NCBI GenBank assembly: GCA_023957315.1
Contig: JAMLHE010000005.1
Location: 1-64,000 of the forward strand
Direction of reading: 5' to 3'
Source: Candidatus Kapaibacterium sp.
GTDB lineage: Bacteria > Bacteroidota > Ignavibacteria > Kapaibacteriales > UBA2268
Length of the DNA: 64,000 nt
Of this stretch, positions 8,246-16,126 are shown piece after piece. The position numbers were made by a program, and so were the translations under genes. Positions within the stretch are counted from its first letter, which is position 1. Each line of letters opens with the position of its first letter. The notes beneath the pieces are model-generated. The model ran no database searches, had not been told where the DNA came from, and was given only the letters and a program-made list of their open reading frames with translations.

Positions 8246-10672
8246 ATGCCATACAATAACATGAAAGAAGAAGAACTAAAAAATAGGATTGCCAGAGATT
8301 TTTTTTGGCAGTATGATTGGACGAAAATTATCGGCAATGTTGATTTTTGCGTTGCGATGTACGACAAGAAGAAGGAGCCGCACGAGCAGGAGTCTTTGCT
8401 GTGGGCGGAGGCTAAAGCGGGCATCGCCGACCCGTACAAATCGATTGCACAATTGGTGCTGACGATTGGCAAGGCTCGGACATTCGACAAGTATTTGCCT
8501 CCGGTGATGCTTGGGGCTTTGGATTTGGAGAAAATTGCGTTCATTCCGTATAATGATATTAGCGAAATTTTCTATATCAATGATTTCAATTGGAACGTCG
8601 CACCGTCCAATCACGATTCCAAAGAATTCCAAATTATTTTGAATATGGTGCGGAGCAGTATCAACCAAAATGCTTTCATATTCTATTTTGATAAGGATGC
8701 GAAGGAACTCCAAAAATTCATCAAGGAAAATTTTATTGTCAGTAAGTTTGGAGTGACAAAAATCCGGATTGACAAGAACAATTTCATGGTGATTTACAAC
8801 AAATGGCTGACTGCCGTTAAGCCCACGATTGCCGTCAATTGGCAAATCGCCCAAAAGACCGGAATTATTGACGGCGATTTCTACCTTGCCGATTTGTTGT
8901 CGGAAGAAAATAATACGATTAAAGAAAAGCTATTTGTGCTGCTCAAGAAAACTTACTACGAGCTTGACCGAAAAATTGACAAATCGGGTATGTTCAGCTC
9001 GCTGACGACTTCTTTCAATGACGAGCAAACCGCTCACAATCAGTTTTGGAACAAATACGAGCGCCCGCCCAAAGAGGAATATTGGGATTATATCGTTGAG
9101 CGGCGTGATTTGCTCGTTCCGCAAGACGTTCGGGAGCGGAAAGGTTCATTCTTTACTCCGCAAATTTGGGTGGAACTATCGCAAAAATATTTGACCGATG
9201 TGTTGGGCGAGGATTGGCAGGACGAATACTATATCTGGGATTGTGCCGCAGGAACGGGAAATCTGCTCACAGGGCTTACGAACAAGTACAATATTTGGGC
9301 TTCGACACTCGATACTCAAGACGTAGAAGTGATGAGAGACCGTATCAAAAACGGTGCAAACTTGCTCGAAGACCACGTTTTCCAATTCGATTTCCTGAAT
9401 GACGAATTTACAAAGCTGCCCAAACCGCTTTTGGAAATAATCAACGACCCCGAAAAAAGAAAAAAGTTAGTGATTTATATTAATCCGCCGTATGCGGAGC
9501 ATACAAATAAGGAAAATTTAAGCAATAATTCATTCAAAGAAAATTTAGCTCAAAATAAAATATACTATAAATATGCAGATATTTTAAAAAAAGGAAATTT
9601 GGAACTATTCATTCAATTTTTAACAAGAATATATTTTGAAATACCTTCTGCATATATAGGTGAATTCTCGAAATTAAAAGCAATTCAATCACCTAATTTC
9701 AACGATTTTAGAAATATTTTTAGAGCAAAAATTGAAAAAGCTTTTATTGTCGAAGCTGATACATTTGATAATGTAAAAGGTAAGTTCCCTATTGGATTTA
9801 AAATATGGAATTTGAAATTTCAAGAATATATGAATAATATAAAGGCTGATATTTTCGATAAAAATGGCAATAAAATAGGTACTAAAAGATTAATAGCATA
9901 TGACAATTATAAATATATTAACGATTGGATAAGAATGTTCAAGAGTTCTAACAAAGTTAATATTGGGATTTTGCACTACAGGGGTAACGATTTTCAACAT
10001 CAATCAATGGTGTATGTTAACAACTCTACTGATTCTAGTATGACTCAGTTTCAAATAACAGAATCGAATATTTATATACCTTGTATATACCTAACAATGA
10101 GGACTATAATCAAAGCCTCTTGGTTGAACGACCGGGACCAATTTTTATATCCAAATGACGGATGGAAAAAAGATAAAGAATTTCAAAACGATTGTCTCAC
10201 ATATACTCTATTTAACAATAATATTCAGTCAAACCATGGCACAAACTTCTGGATACCTTTCACAGAGCAAGAAGTAAACGCAAGAGAGAAATTCGACAAC
10301 AACTTTATGACCGATTTTATAAAAGGGAAATCTAAACCACATAAGAAATCTATTACTACATTTTCGATGATATTTGAGCCTGTAGAAGATTATGGTCGGG
10401 CTCCGCTCAAGTTTTCGCCGGTCGCAACCGCCGTCTTTGATGCCGGCAGAGAGCTCTGGAAATATTACCACGCACAACCCAATTGCAACGTTAACGCTTC
10501 GCTCTACGACATTCGCGAGCATTTCCAAGGTCGCAACGCCACCGGAAAGATGAACAACAAAAGCGATGACGCCGAGTATATGCGTTTGATAGGCAATTTA
10601 CGCGACAGATTGAAATTATTAGCAAAGAAAATCGAACCAAAGGTGTATGAGTACGGCTTCTTGAAAGGGTGA
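8246..10672 (+). CDS. Single-chain (type IIG-like) restriction-modification enzyme
   Basis: 808 residues combining nuclease and adenine-methylase parts. The N-terminal Asp33 and E55-A-K57 (in LLWAEAKAG), followed by AQL, fit a PD-(D/E)XK nuclease. The methylase core has motif I DCAAGTGN (from residue 332) and motif IV NPPY (413-416), the N6-adenine class. The part after NPPY up to about residue 712 should be the target-recognition region. This central stretch (about 9495-10380) is strikingly AT-rich, while both ends are near 50 percent GC (line 9241-9300 50 percent, 9541-9600 15 percent, 10381-10440 55 percent). That suggests a swapped recognition domain. ATG at 8261 is an alternative start. 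The SLOG gene follows closely. Type IIG is the best call; a methylase-only enzyme is the alternative. Confidence 0.82.
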   Translation: MPYNNMKEEELKNRIARDFFWQYDWTKIIGNVDFCVAMYDKKKEPHEQESLLWAEAKAGIADPYKSIAQLVLTIGKARTFDKYLPPVMLGALDLEKIAFIPYNDISEIFYINDFNWNVAPSNHDSKEFQIILNMVRSSINQNAFIFYFDKDAKELQKFIKENFIVSKFGVTKIRIDKNNFMVIYNKWLTAVKPTIAVNWQIAQKTGIIDGDFYLADLLSEENNTIKEKLFVLLKKTYYELDRKIDKSGMFSSLTTSFNDEQTAHNQFWNKYERPPKEEYWDYIVERRDLLVPQDVRERKGSFFTPQIWVELSQKYLTDVLGEDWQDEYYIWDCAAGTGNLLTGLTNKYNIWASTLDTQDVEVMRDRIKNGANLLEDHVFQFDFLNDEFTKLPKPLLEIINDPEKRKKLVIYINPPYAEHTNKENLSNNSFKENLAQNKIYYKYADILKKGNLELFIQFLTRIYFEIPSAYIGEFSKLKAIQSPNFNDFRNIFRAKIEKAFIVEADTFDNVKGKFPIGFKIWNLKFQEYMNNIKADIFDKNGNKIGTKRLIAYDNYKYINDWIRMFKSSNKVNIGILHYRGNDFQHQSMVYVNNSTDSSMTQFQITESNIYIPCIYLTMRTIIKASWLNDRDQFLYPNDGWKKDKEFQNDCLTYTLFNNNIQSNHGTNFWIPFTEQEVNAREKFDNNFMTDFIKGKSKPHKKSITTFSMIFEPVEDYGRAPLKFSPVATAVFDAGRELWKYYHAQPNCNVNASLYDIREHFQGRNATGKMNNKSDDAEYMRLIGNLRDRLKLLAKKIEPKVYEYGFLKG

Positions 10673-10704
10673 AGTACCTTACATTCTCAAACAAAGTAAA
10701 AATA

Positions 10705-11298
10705 ATGACATTAACACAATTTATAGAGCGGTATGATTTTGAGGATTCGGTTGTCCTGCTGGAGGGCAAGCGGAATGTGAAGGAAGAGGACAAGGAAAAA
10801 TTGTTTGCTCTGGGGAAATTATTGGCTGCCAGGACGGTGAAGATGACCTTCAGGAGCGGGAATGCAAGCGGTGCCGACAAGTTCTTTTCCGATGGCGTCA
10901 ACTCGGTGGATAATAAGCGTTTGCAAGTCATTACCCCCTATTTCGGGCATAGACAAGTGGAAAACCAAGCCTACGACACCATTTCGCTGGACGACATTGA
11001 CATAGTCTCGGAATCGGAGGTGGTTTATCAGTCCAAAAGCAATAAAAAAATGGGTAAGCTGATTGACCAATTTGTGTCCGGCGACAAAAATCGCAACTCT
11101 ATCAAAGCGGCTTACATCCTCCGCGATACGATTAAGGCGATTGGCACCGACGACATCAAAGCCGCATCCTTTGGCATTTTCTACGACGATTTGGACAAAG
11201 CACTCTCGGGCGGCACCGGGCATACGATGAAGATTTGCCAACAAAATAATATCCCAATCATTGACCAGCGGGTGTGGTTCGGGTGGTTGGAGGAGTGA
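10705..11298 (+). CDS. SLOG-fold (DprA/LOG-like) nucleotide-binding protein
   Basis: About 197 residues. VVLLEGKRNV opens a Rossmann-like fold and MTFRSGNASGADKFF is the Gly-rich phosphate-binding segment seen in SLOG/LOG/DprA-type proteins. Such folds bind nucleotides or nucleotide-derived signals and occur in several anti-phage systems. I prefer the ATG at 10705; a GTG at 10669 overlapping the upstream stop (GTGA) would add 12 residues that do not look like family sequence. It sits 32 bases after the restriction-modification gene and shares the high GC of that gene's ends, so the two look like an original pair. The ligand and role are unknown: regulator or effector of the adjacent enzyme is inference. 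Confidence 0.62.
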   Translation: MTLTQFIERYDFEDSVVLLEGKRNVKEEDKEKLFALGKLLAARTVKMTFRSGNASGADKFFSDGVNSVDNKRLQVITPYFGHRQVENQAYDTISLDDIDIVSESEVVYQSKSNKKMGKLIDQFVSGDKNRNSIKAAYILRDTIKAIGTDDIKAASFGIFYDDLDKALSGGTGHTMKICQQNNIPIIDQRVWFGWLEE

Positions 11299-11305
11299 GG
11301 CTGTT

Positions 11306-11327
11306 CTGTCAGTTGTTACAAAGACAG
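11306..11327. repeat. Dispersed palindromic repeat, copy 1
   Basis: Imperfect palindrome with CTGTC at one end and GACAG at the other and core TTGTTACAA. One of seven related elements in the window, close after the SLOG gene stop. Confidence 0.65.
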
Positions 11328-11353
11328 CATTTATAGCCGCTCTTTCCCCTGCC

Positions 11354-11370
11354 GTCTTTGTAACAAAGAC
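11354..11370. repeat. Dispersed palindromic repeat, copy 2
   Basis: GTCTTTGT-A-ACAAAGAC, a perfect 8-bp inverted repeat around one base, 27 bases after copy 1 and sharing its ACAAAGAC arm. Confidence 0.6.
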
Positions 11371-11417
11371 AAGACGAAATGAACTCTTGCAGACATTTTC
11401 AAATACGAAAATTTTTG

Positions 11418-11449
11418 TTTGCTTTTTTTAAAGCTTTTTTGTATGTTTG
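11418..11449 (+). promoter_or_regulatory. Bacteroidota-type promoter of the Bor-like gene
   Basis: TTTG (11418-11421), 20 bases, TATGTTTG (11442-11449). The implied transcript starts near 11456, leaving a leader close to 200 bases long. Confidence 0.65.
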
Positions 11450-11653
11450 TATTAGAAAAAATTTTATTAAGTAATAAACGAATTTTTGAAAGTTAAATAT
11501 ATGAATTGTTGGGTCAAAAAGGGCTGACCACCCGTTATGACAGAATATTTAGTGTTATTTAACCGAGAATGTGGAGACCAGAACCCACACTAAAAAACGG
11601 GGCGTATTCCGAAAAGCCTTATGAGTAGGAAGTAAACATTAGGGGTATATACG

Positions 11654-11947
11654 ATGAGAAGAACATTAGTGAGTTTGTTTCTGATAGTAGCGATTTCTTT
11701 TTTAATGGCATCTTGTTACACTTTGACCTATAATGTAGGCGAAGGTGCCAAAACCGGAGTTGAAGTTGTAGAGAAAAACCATTACTTAATTTATGGTTTA
11801 GCACCTATTAAAACTTCAGACCCCACAAAAATGGCAGGTGGCGCAGCAAATTATACTGTGACTATTCAACATACTTTTGTTGATGGTTTATTGAATGCTA
11901 TAACATTTGGTATTTATACGCCAACTACAACGACTGTTAAAAAATAA
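11654..11947 (+). CDS. Bor-like lipoprotein
   Basis: 97-residue lipoprotein with a clear signal peptide and lipobox (FLMASC). The mature part has LIYGLAPIKTSDP, an AGGAANYTV segment and the ending NAITFGIYTPTTTTV, the pattern of the Bor/Iss family (outer-membrane lipoproteins first described from phage lambda, linked to serum survival in enterobacteria). In non-pathogens of this phylum the role is unknown. A long leader precedes it, and a 10-bp hairpin (11962-11986) follows. The two-helix membrane protein comes next on the same strand. Confidence 0.78.
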   Translation: MRRTLVSLFLIVAISFLMASCYTLTYNVGEGAKTGVEVVEKNHYLIYGLAPIKTSDPTKMAGGAANYTVTIQHTFVDGLLNAITFGIYTPTTTTVKK

Positions 11948-11961
11948 AGTAAATTCAATGT

Positions 11962-11986
11962 CAGGGTTATAATTAATATAACCCTG
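11962..11986 (+). terminator. Hairpin after the Bor-like gene
   Basis: CAGGGTTATA (11962-11971) and TATAACCCTG (11977-11986) form a perfect 10-bp stem with a 5-nt loop. No T run follows, so it may only attenuate or stabilise the message. Confidence 0.5.
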
Positions 11987-12001
11987 GCTATTAATTCAAT
12001 A

Positions 12002-12196
12002 ATGATGAAAAAAGTAATCCTTGCAATTGGTATAATTCTATTTCTCATTGGTTTGTTCCAAGGTGGGCGGTATTTTTTTGACTACAATGTATTATCGCAT
12101 TACGGCAAAGGATATGTTTGGGGTTCAGTTATAATATTGCTATTAGGTGTAGCGCTCATTATTATTGGACTGAAAAAAAAGAAAATCAGCACATAG
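12002..12196 (+). CDS. Small two-helix membrane protein
   Basis: 64 residues: one hydrophobic helix at about 4-20 (VILAIGIILFLIGLF), a short polar loop rich in Tyr and Gly, a second helix at about 40-56 and a Lys-rich tail (LKKKKIST) that should face the cytoplasm. No family recognised. The even hydrophobic pattern and in-line position support a real gene. It lies between the Bor-like lipoprotein and the SDR gene. Confidence 0.5.
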   Translation: MMKKVILAIGIILFLIGLFQGGRYFFDYNVLSHYGKGYVWGSVIILLLGVALIIIGLKKKKIST

Positions 12197-12240
12197 TAGC
12201 TTCTGCTCAAAAGTAGAAACGTTGGGTTTAATTAAAAAAA

Positions 12241-13659
12241 ATGAAAATACTACTAACAGGAGCTTCAGGATACATTGGCAAACGACTTCTTCCTATTTTG
12301 GTCGAAAATGGGCATGAGGTGATTTGTTGCGTTCGGGACATTAAAAGATTTTCTCCACCTGAATCGCTAAAATCTAAAATTGAAATAATTCAGATTGATT
12401 TGCTGGACAAAGTAACGCTGGAGCGTATTCCGCAAGATATTGATGGAGCTTTTTATTTAGTGCATTCAATGTCGTCCTCCTCTGACTATCATCAGCAAGA
12501 ACAACAATCGGCAGAAAATTTCCGATTTGCAATTTCTAATACTAATGTGCAACATGTTGTATATTTAAGTGGAATTGTGAATGAATCAGCTTTGTCTAAA
12601 CATTTAGCATCTAGGAAAAATGTTGAAACTGAACTTAGCAAAGGTGCTTACAATTTAACTACCTTGAGAGCCGGAATTATCATTGGCTCAGGAAGTGCAT
12701 CTTTCGAGATAATGCGGGATTTGGTGGAAAAGCTTCCTATTATGATTACTCCCAAATGGCTAAATACCAGATGTCAGCCAATAGCAATATCAGATGTAAT
12801 TAAAATTCTCTCAAAAACCATCTTTAACTCCACAACTTACAATCAAAATTTTGATATAGGTGGTCCCGATATTTTATCATATAAAGAAATGCTTTTAGAA
12901 TTCGCGGATATTAGAAATCTTAAACGCCATATATTTATTGTACCTGTTATGACGCCAAAGCTTTCTTCATACTGGTTATATTTTGTAACATCAATATCCT
13001 ACAAGCTTGCAATTGCATTAGTTAGTAGTATGAAAGTTGAGGTTATATGTCGAAATGATGATATAAACAAAATATTAGAAATTGAGCCAATTAGTTACCG
13101 CTCATCTTTAGAAAGAGCATTTAGTCAAATTGAAAATAACGAAGTGGTTTCAAGTTGGAAGGATGCCTTCATAAGCAGTAGTTTCAACCTTGCTTTGTCA
13201 GAGTTTATCCAAGTACCAATTTATGGATGTTACAAAGATATAAGAGAAGAAGTATTCGCCGATAGAGAGGCTTGTATAAATAAAATTTGGAGCATTGGAG
13301 GCGAAAATGGTTGGTATTATGCAAACCGGCTTTGGCAATTTAGAGGCTTTCTTGATAAAATGGCAGGAGGAGTTGGCTTAAGAAGAGGGCGAACTTCAGC
13401 GAATAGCTTAAATGCAGGTGATGCCTTAGATTTTTGGAGAGTATTGTATGCTAATAAAAAAGAGGGACGCTTACTTCTATTTGCCGAAATGAAATTACCG
13501 GGTGAAGCTTGGCTTGAATTCAGAGTCGTCGATAACAAGTTAATACAAACAGCTACATTCAGACCTTGGGGTTTGATTGGAAGATTGTATTGGTATAGTG
13601 TACTTCCTCTTCATGGTTTCATTTTCAAAGGAATGATTCGAGAAATAACTAAAAAATAA
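12241..13659 (+). CDS. SDR-family NAD(P)-binding protein with DUF2867-like C-terminus
   Basis: 472 residues. The N-terminus is an atypical short-chain dehydrogenase fold with the NAD(P)-binding motif GASGYIGKRLL (about 7-17), followed by YLVHSMSSS and HVVYLSGIV, as in NmrA-like epimerase proteins. After residue 300 comes a second domain with GWYYANRLWQFRGFLDKMAGG, GDALDFWRV and LPGEAWLEFRV, the pattern of DUF2867. This two-domain architecture is common and annotated only as an uncharacterised oxidoreductase. The substrate is unknown. It stands alone with no obvious operon partner. Confidence 0.78.
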   Translation: MKILLTGASGYIGKRLLPILVENGHEVICCVRDIKRFSPPESLKSKIEIIQIDLLDKVTLERIPQDIDGAFYLVHSMSSSSDYHQQEQQSAENFRFAISNTNVQHVVYLSGIVNESALSKHLASRKNVETELSKGAYNLTTLRAGIIIGSGSASFEIMRDLVEKLPIMITPKWLNTRCQPIAISDVIKILSKTIFNSTTYNQNFDIGGPDILSYKEMLLEFADIRNLKRHIFIVPVMTPKLSSYWLYFVTSISYKLAIALVSSMKVEVICRNDDINKILEIEPISYRSSLERAFSQIENNEVVSSWKDAFISSSFNLALSEFIQVPIYGCYKDIREEVFADREACINKIWSIGGENGWYYANRLWQFRGFLDKMAGGVGLRRGRTSANSLNAGDALDFWRVLYANKKEGRLLLFAEMKLPGEAWLEFRVVDNKLIQTATFRPWGLIGRLYWYSVLPLHGFIFKGMIREITKK

Positions 13660-13739
13660 AATGTGTTTGAGACAAAGATAGTAACAAATTGGATAACTTA
13701 GAATAATAATTAGATTGATTAAATAAATATATTAAAATA

Positions 13740-14795
13740 ATGAATGCAAATCAAAAATATAAACTAAATTTTAGGAAACCCAATGCTTTTACATCACCAT
13801 CAATTATCATTTTCCTATTCATTGGGCTAATGTTGATGTCGTGTAGTAGTAGCGATGTAATTAAACCTGATCCGACTGAAACTATTAATGCAGGTTATAA
13901 GTTTTTCAAAATTGCAAATAATGAAAAGGACAGTATAATGCTTGCTTTGTGGTATCCTACTTATGACAAGGAATTAGAATATAATTACAACACTGCTTCA
14001 ACTGGGTTGCTAGTCAAGGGAAAGGTTTCATATAATGCATCGGAGATAAATAAAAATCATCCGGTAATTATTTTTTCACACGGGTTCTCAGGTGGAGGAA
14101 TTGGGTCTATCGAAATTTGTGAATCGCTTGCTCGAGCAGGCTATTATGTTTTTGTTCCTGACCATAATGATGCTGTTATGTCTGTCAGAATACAGGGACA
14201 ATCAAATGGTACTTTACAAGAAGCTCTTGAATATTTATCAAATAATCCTTTTGAAAATGGAGAGAACTATGAATATAGAATTTCAGAATTGAAATCTACC
14301 ATAGAATTCGTTAATTCTTCCGTTTTCAATATTGATAAACAAAATATATCTCTTGGCGGTCATTCAATGGGTGCTTGGACAGTAATGAAAGTTTTGGAAA
14401 ATAGATTTTCTCCGAACGCAATGTTTTTATTTTCGATGGGAGAATTAAACTGGCTTTACAGTCAAAAAAGATATTTTGAAGCGGACTTTTTCCAAGATTT
14501 TAATTTCCCCACAGCCTATTTTTATGGTGGTGCTGAATATGGTCAGGCAGTGGCAGCCGGTTTGGGTAATGTATATGCAGCATATTGTTTCACCTATTCG
14601 CCAAGTCCGAGTTATGGTTTGTTAGTAAAAGAAGGAAATCATTTCACATATAATTCTCAAGCCGTTGCTCCCGGTTCATATGGCAGCCAAGTTCAGCTAC
14701 AATCCATAAATTCCCGCCTTATTAATTTTTTAAATCGATATGTTAGAGGGATGAATATAACCGTGACAAATGAACCTGAAGATGTAAAAAAATAA
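13740..14795 (+). CDS. Lipid-anchored alpha/beta hydrolase
   Basis: 351 residues, signal peptide and lipobox LMSC (about 32-35), so probably a lipoprotein. The hydrolase fold shows VIIFSHGFSGGG (oxyanion-hole region), the nucleophile elbow LGGHSMGAW (Gly-His-Ser-Met-Gly) and a late His in KEGNHFTYN as the likely third catalytic residue. It is most like dienelactone-hydrolase or platelet-activating-factor-acetylhydrolase type esterases. Substrate unknown. It is preceded by 80 AT-rich bases and followed by a gap with a degenerate dispersed palindrome. Confidence 0.77.
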   Translation: MNANQKYKLNFRKPNAFTSPSIIIFLFIGLMLMSCSSSDVIKPDPTETINAGYKFFKIANNEKDSIMLALWYPTYDKELEYNYNTASTGLLVKGKVSYNASEINKNHPVIIFSHGFSGGGIGSIEICESLARAGYYVFVPDHNDAVMSVRIQGQSNGTLQEALEYLSNNPFENGENYEYRISELKSTIEFVNSSVFNIDKQNISLGGHSMGAWTVMKVLENRFSPNAMFLFSMGELNWLYSQKRYFEADFFQDFNFPTAYFYGGAEYGQAVAAGLGNVYAAYCFTYSPSPSYGLLVKEGNHFTYNSQAVAPGSYGSQVQLQSINSRLINFLNRYVRGMNITVTNEPEDVKK

Positions 14796-14859
14796 GATTA
14801 ATAAGTTTTGAATACAAAATTTAAAATTATCATAGCCCTTGAATTTTTTACTGCCCATT

Positions 14860-14884
14860 CTGTCAGTTGTATCAAAGAAAGAAC
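14860..14884. repeat. Dispersed palindromic repeat, degenerate copy
   Basis: Begins CTGTCAGTTGTATCAAAG and continues to GAAC: same left arm as the other copies with a decayed right arm. Confidence 0.5.
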
Positions 14885-14955
14885 CAAAATAATTTTTTGT
14901 TACCTTATCGAAATTTTCATATATTTGCTTTTTTAATTGACATACTGAGTTTGAA

Positions 14956-15774
14956 ATGAAATCATCCTTATTAAATATTTGGATTTTATCTGTTGTGTTG
15001 TTGATTGCTATGCCAATTTTGGCATTCTCTCAATCATTTTATACCTCATTAAAAGCAGGTTATGGCTTTAGCTTAAGCGGTGTTGACAATACTACTACAA
15101 TGTTTCTGAGCAGTTATAAAAATCATGGCGGCTCTTATTTAAATACTGAGGAATTTTCATTTGGCGAAGGTGTTAACTTTGGAATGGACTTTGGCTACAA
15201 TATTGTCGAATATTTTGCTGTTGAAATTGGACTTTCTTATCTCCCTGAAAAAACATTCTTGACCAAAAAACAATATAGCGAAACGAATAAATTTGAAGTA
15301 GTAAGTTCCGGTCAAATGTTTATAATCAACCCCTCACTTGTTCTTTCCGCAGGAGATAATTTATTCATTCCTTTCTTAAAATTGGGAGTAGCATTTGGAA
15401 TAGGTAATATGGAATTCACTCATAAATCATCCGGCAATCGAAATACTTTGGAAGCATCCGGTGGCACACCCATCGGTATTACCGGTGCATTTGGGATGGA
15501 AATCAAATTTCAGGAAAATTTATCCTTTTTCATTCAAGCTAATTCGATTAGTATGAGTTATTTACCCGCAAATGGCGAAATTACAGAATATTATGAATAT
15601 GGAAGTAATATTTTACCTAAGCTAACTTATAGAGATAAAAACTTAAGATTAACAAATAACATTTCATCCTATGAAGAAACAAGTCCTGACCCCAATAAAG
15701 CGCGAGAAGTCAAATGGATGTCATTTCCATTTGATAATTTTGGATTTAATTTGGGAGTGAAATTTAGATTTTGA
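14956..15774 (+). CDS. Outer-membrane beta-barrel protein
   Basis: 272 residues. An N-terminal signal peptide ends near LAFSQS, followed by SLKAGYGFSLSG, repeated amphipathic strands with aromatic residues (FGMDFGYNIVEYFAVEIGLSY) and a C-terminal strand FGFNLGVKFRF ending in Phe, typical of barrel insertion signals. It resembles the OmpA/porin-like single-barrel proteins found widely in this phylum. No periplasmic domain and no known substrate. Confidence 0.72.
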   Translation: MKSSLLNIWILSVVLLIAMPILAFSQSFYTSLKAGYGFSLSGVDNTTTMFLSSYKNHGGSYLNTEEFSFGEGVNFGMDFGYNIVEYFAVEIGLSYLPEKTFLTKKQYSETNKFEVVSSGQMFIINPSLVLSAGDNLFIPFLKLGVAFGIGNMEFTHKSSGNRNTLEASGGTPIGITGAFGMEIKFQENLSFFIQANSISMSYLPANGEITEYYEYGSNILPKLTYRDKNLRLTNNISSYEETSPDPNKAREVKWMSFPFDNFGFNLGVKFRF

Positions 15775-16126
15775 TAATTTACTCGTCCTGTCAGTTGTAA
15801 CAAAGACAGAACATTTTTTTTTGCTATGTGTACCATATTTTGTATTTGGGGACATACTAAAAAGATAAGCGACAAAAAGCACCATATTATCAACTCAAGA
15901 AAGTCCTCCACTCAGATTTGATAGCGATTTTGAAGCAATGATGCTACATTTATAGCCCTGACAGTCATTCCCAACTCTGTAAGAATTTTGTTTGGAATTT
16001 TTGGTTGGAAAATCAAGATAATTTGTTATCTTTGTAATAAGTTAATCGAAAAGATGTAGATAAACCAATTGGAAAATTCAAAAAATCCAAAGTAATAGAC
16101 AGTTCATCATTTAAAACAAATTTGAT
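15775..16126. other. Gap before the hybrid kinase
   Basis: Apart from the long dispersed repeat it contains a possible promoter, TTGG near 16005 and TATCTTTG (16027-16034), about 90 bases before the kinase start. No gene seen. Confidence 0.45.
15787..15885. repeat. Dispersed repeat, long form copy A
   Basis: About 99 bases: an imperfect palindrome (15787-15812), a T run, TTGCTATGTGT, a GGGGACAT segment and the end GCGACAAAAAGCACCAT. It aligns over its full length with copy B at 18517-18613 with modest divergence. No open frame. Confidence 0.75.

Larger units (their letters stand above)
11299..11653. other. Gap with palindromes, promoter and leader
   Basis: 355 bases without a credible gene. 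It holds two dispersed palindromes, a promoter at 11418-11449, and a leader of about 200 bases ahead of the Bor-like gene. The leader has short hairpins, GGTCA/TGACC (11512-11529) and TGTGG/CCACA (11570-11589), the latter competing with AGTGT/ACACT (11551-11591). No known riboswitch class was recognised. Confidence 0.5.

Noticed and set aside
10669..10704. GTG start for the SLOG gene overlapping the upstream stop
   Set aside because: The added 12 residues do not resemble the family, and an ATG follows at 10705.
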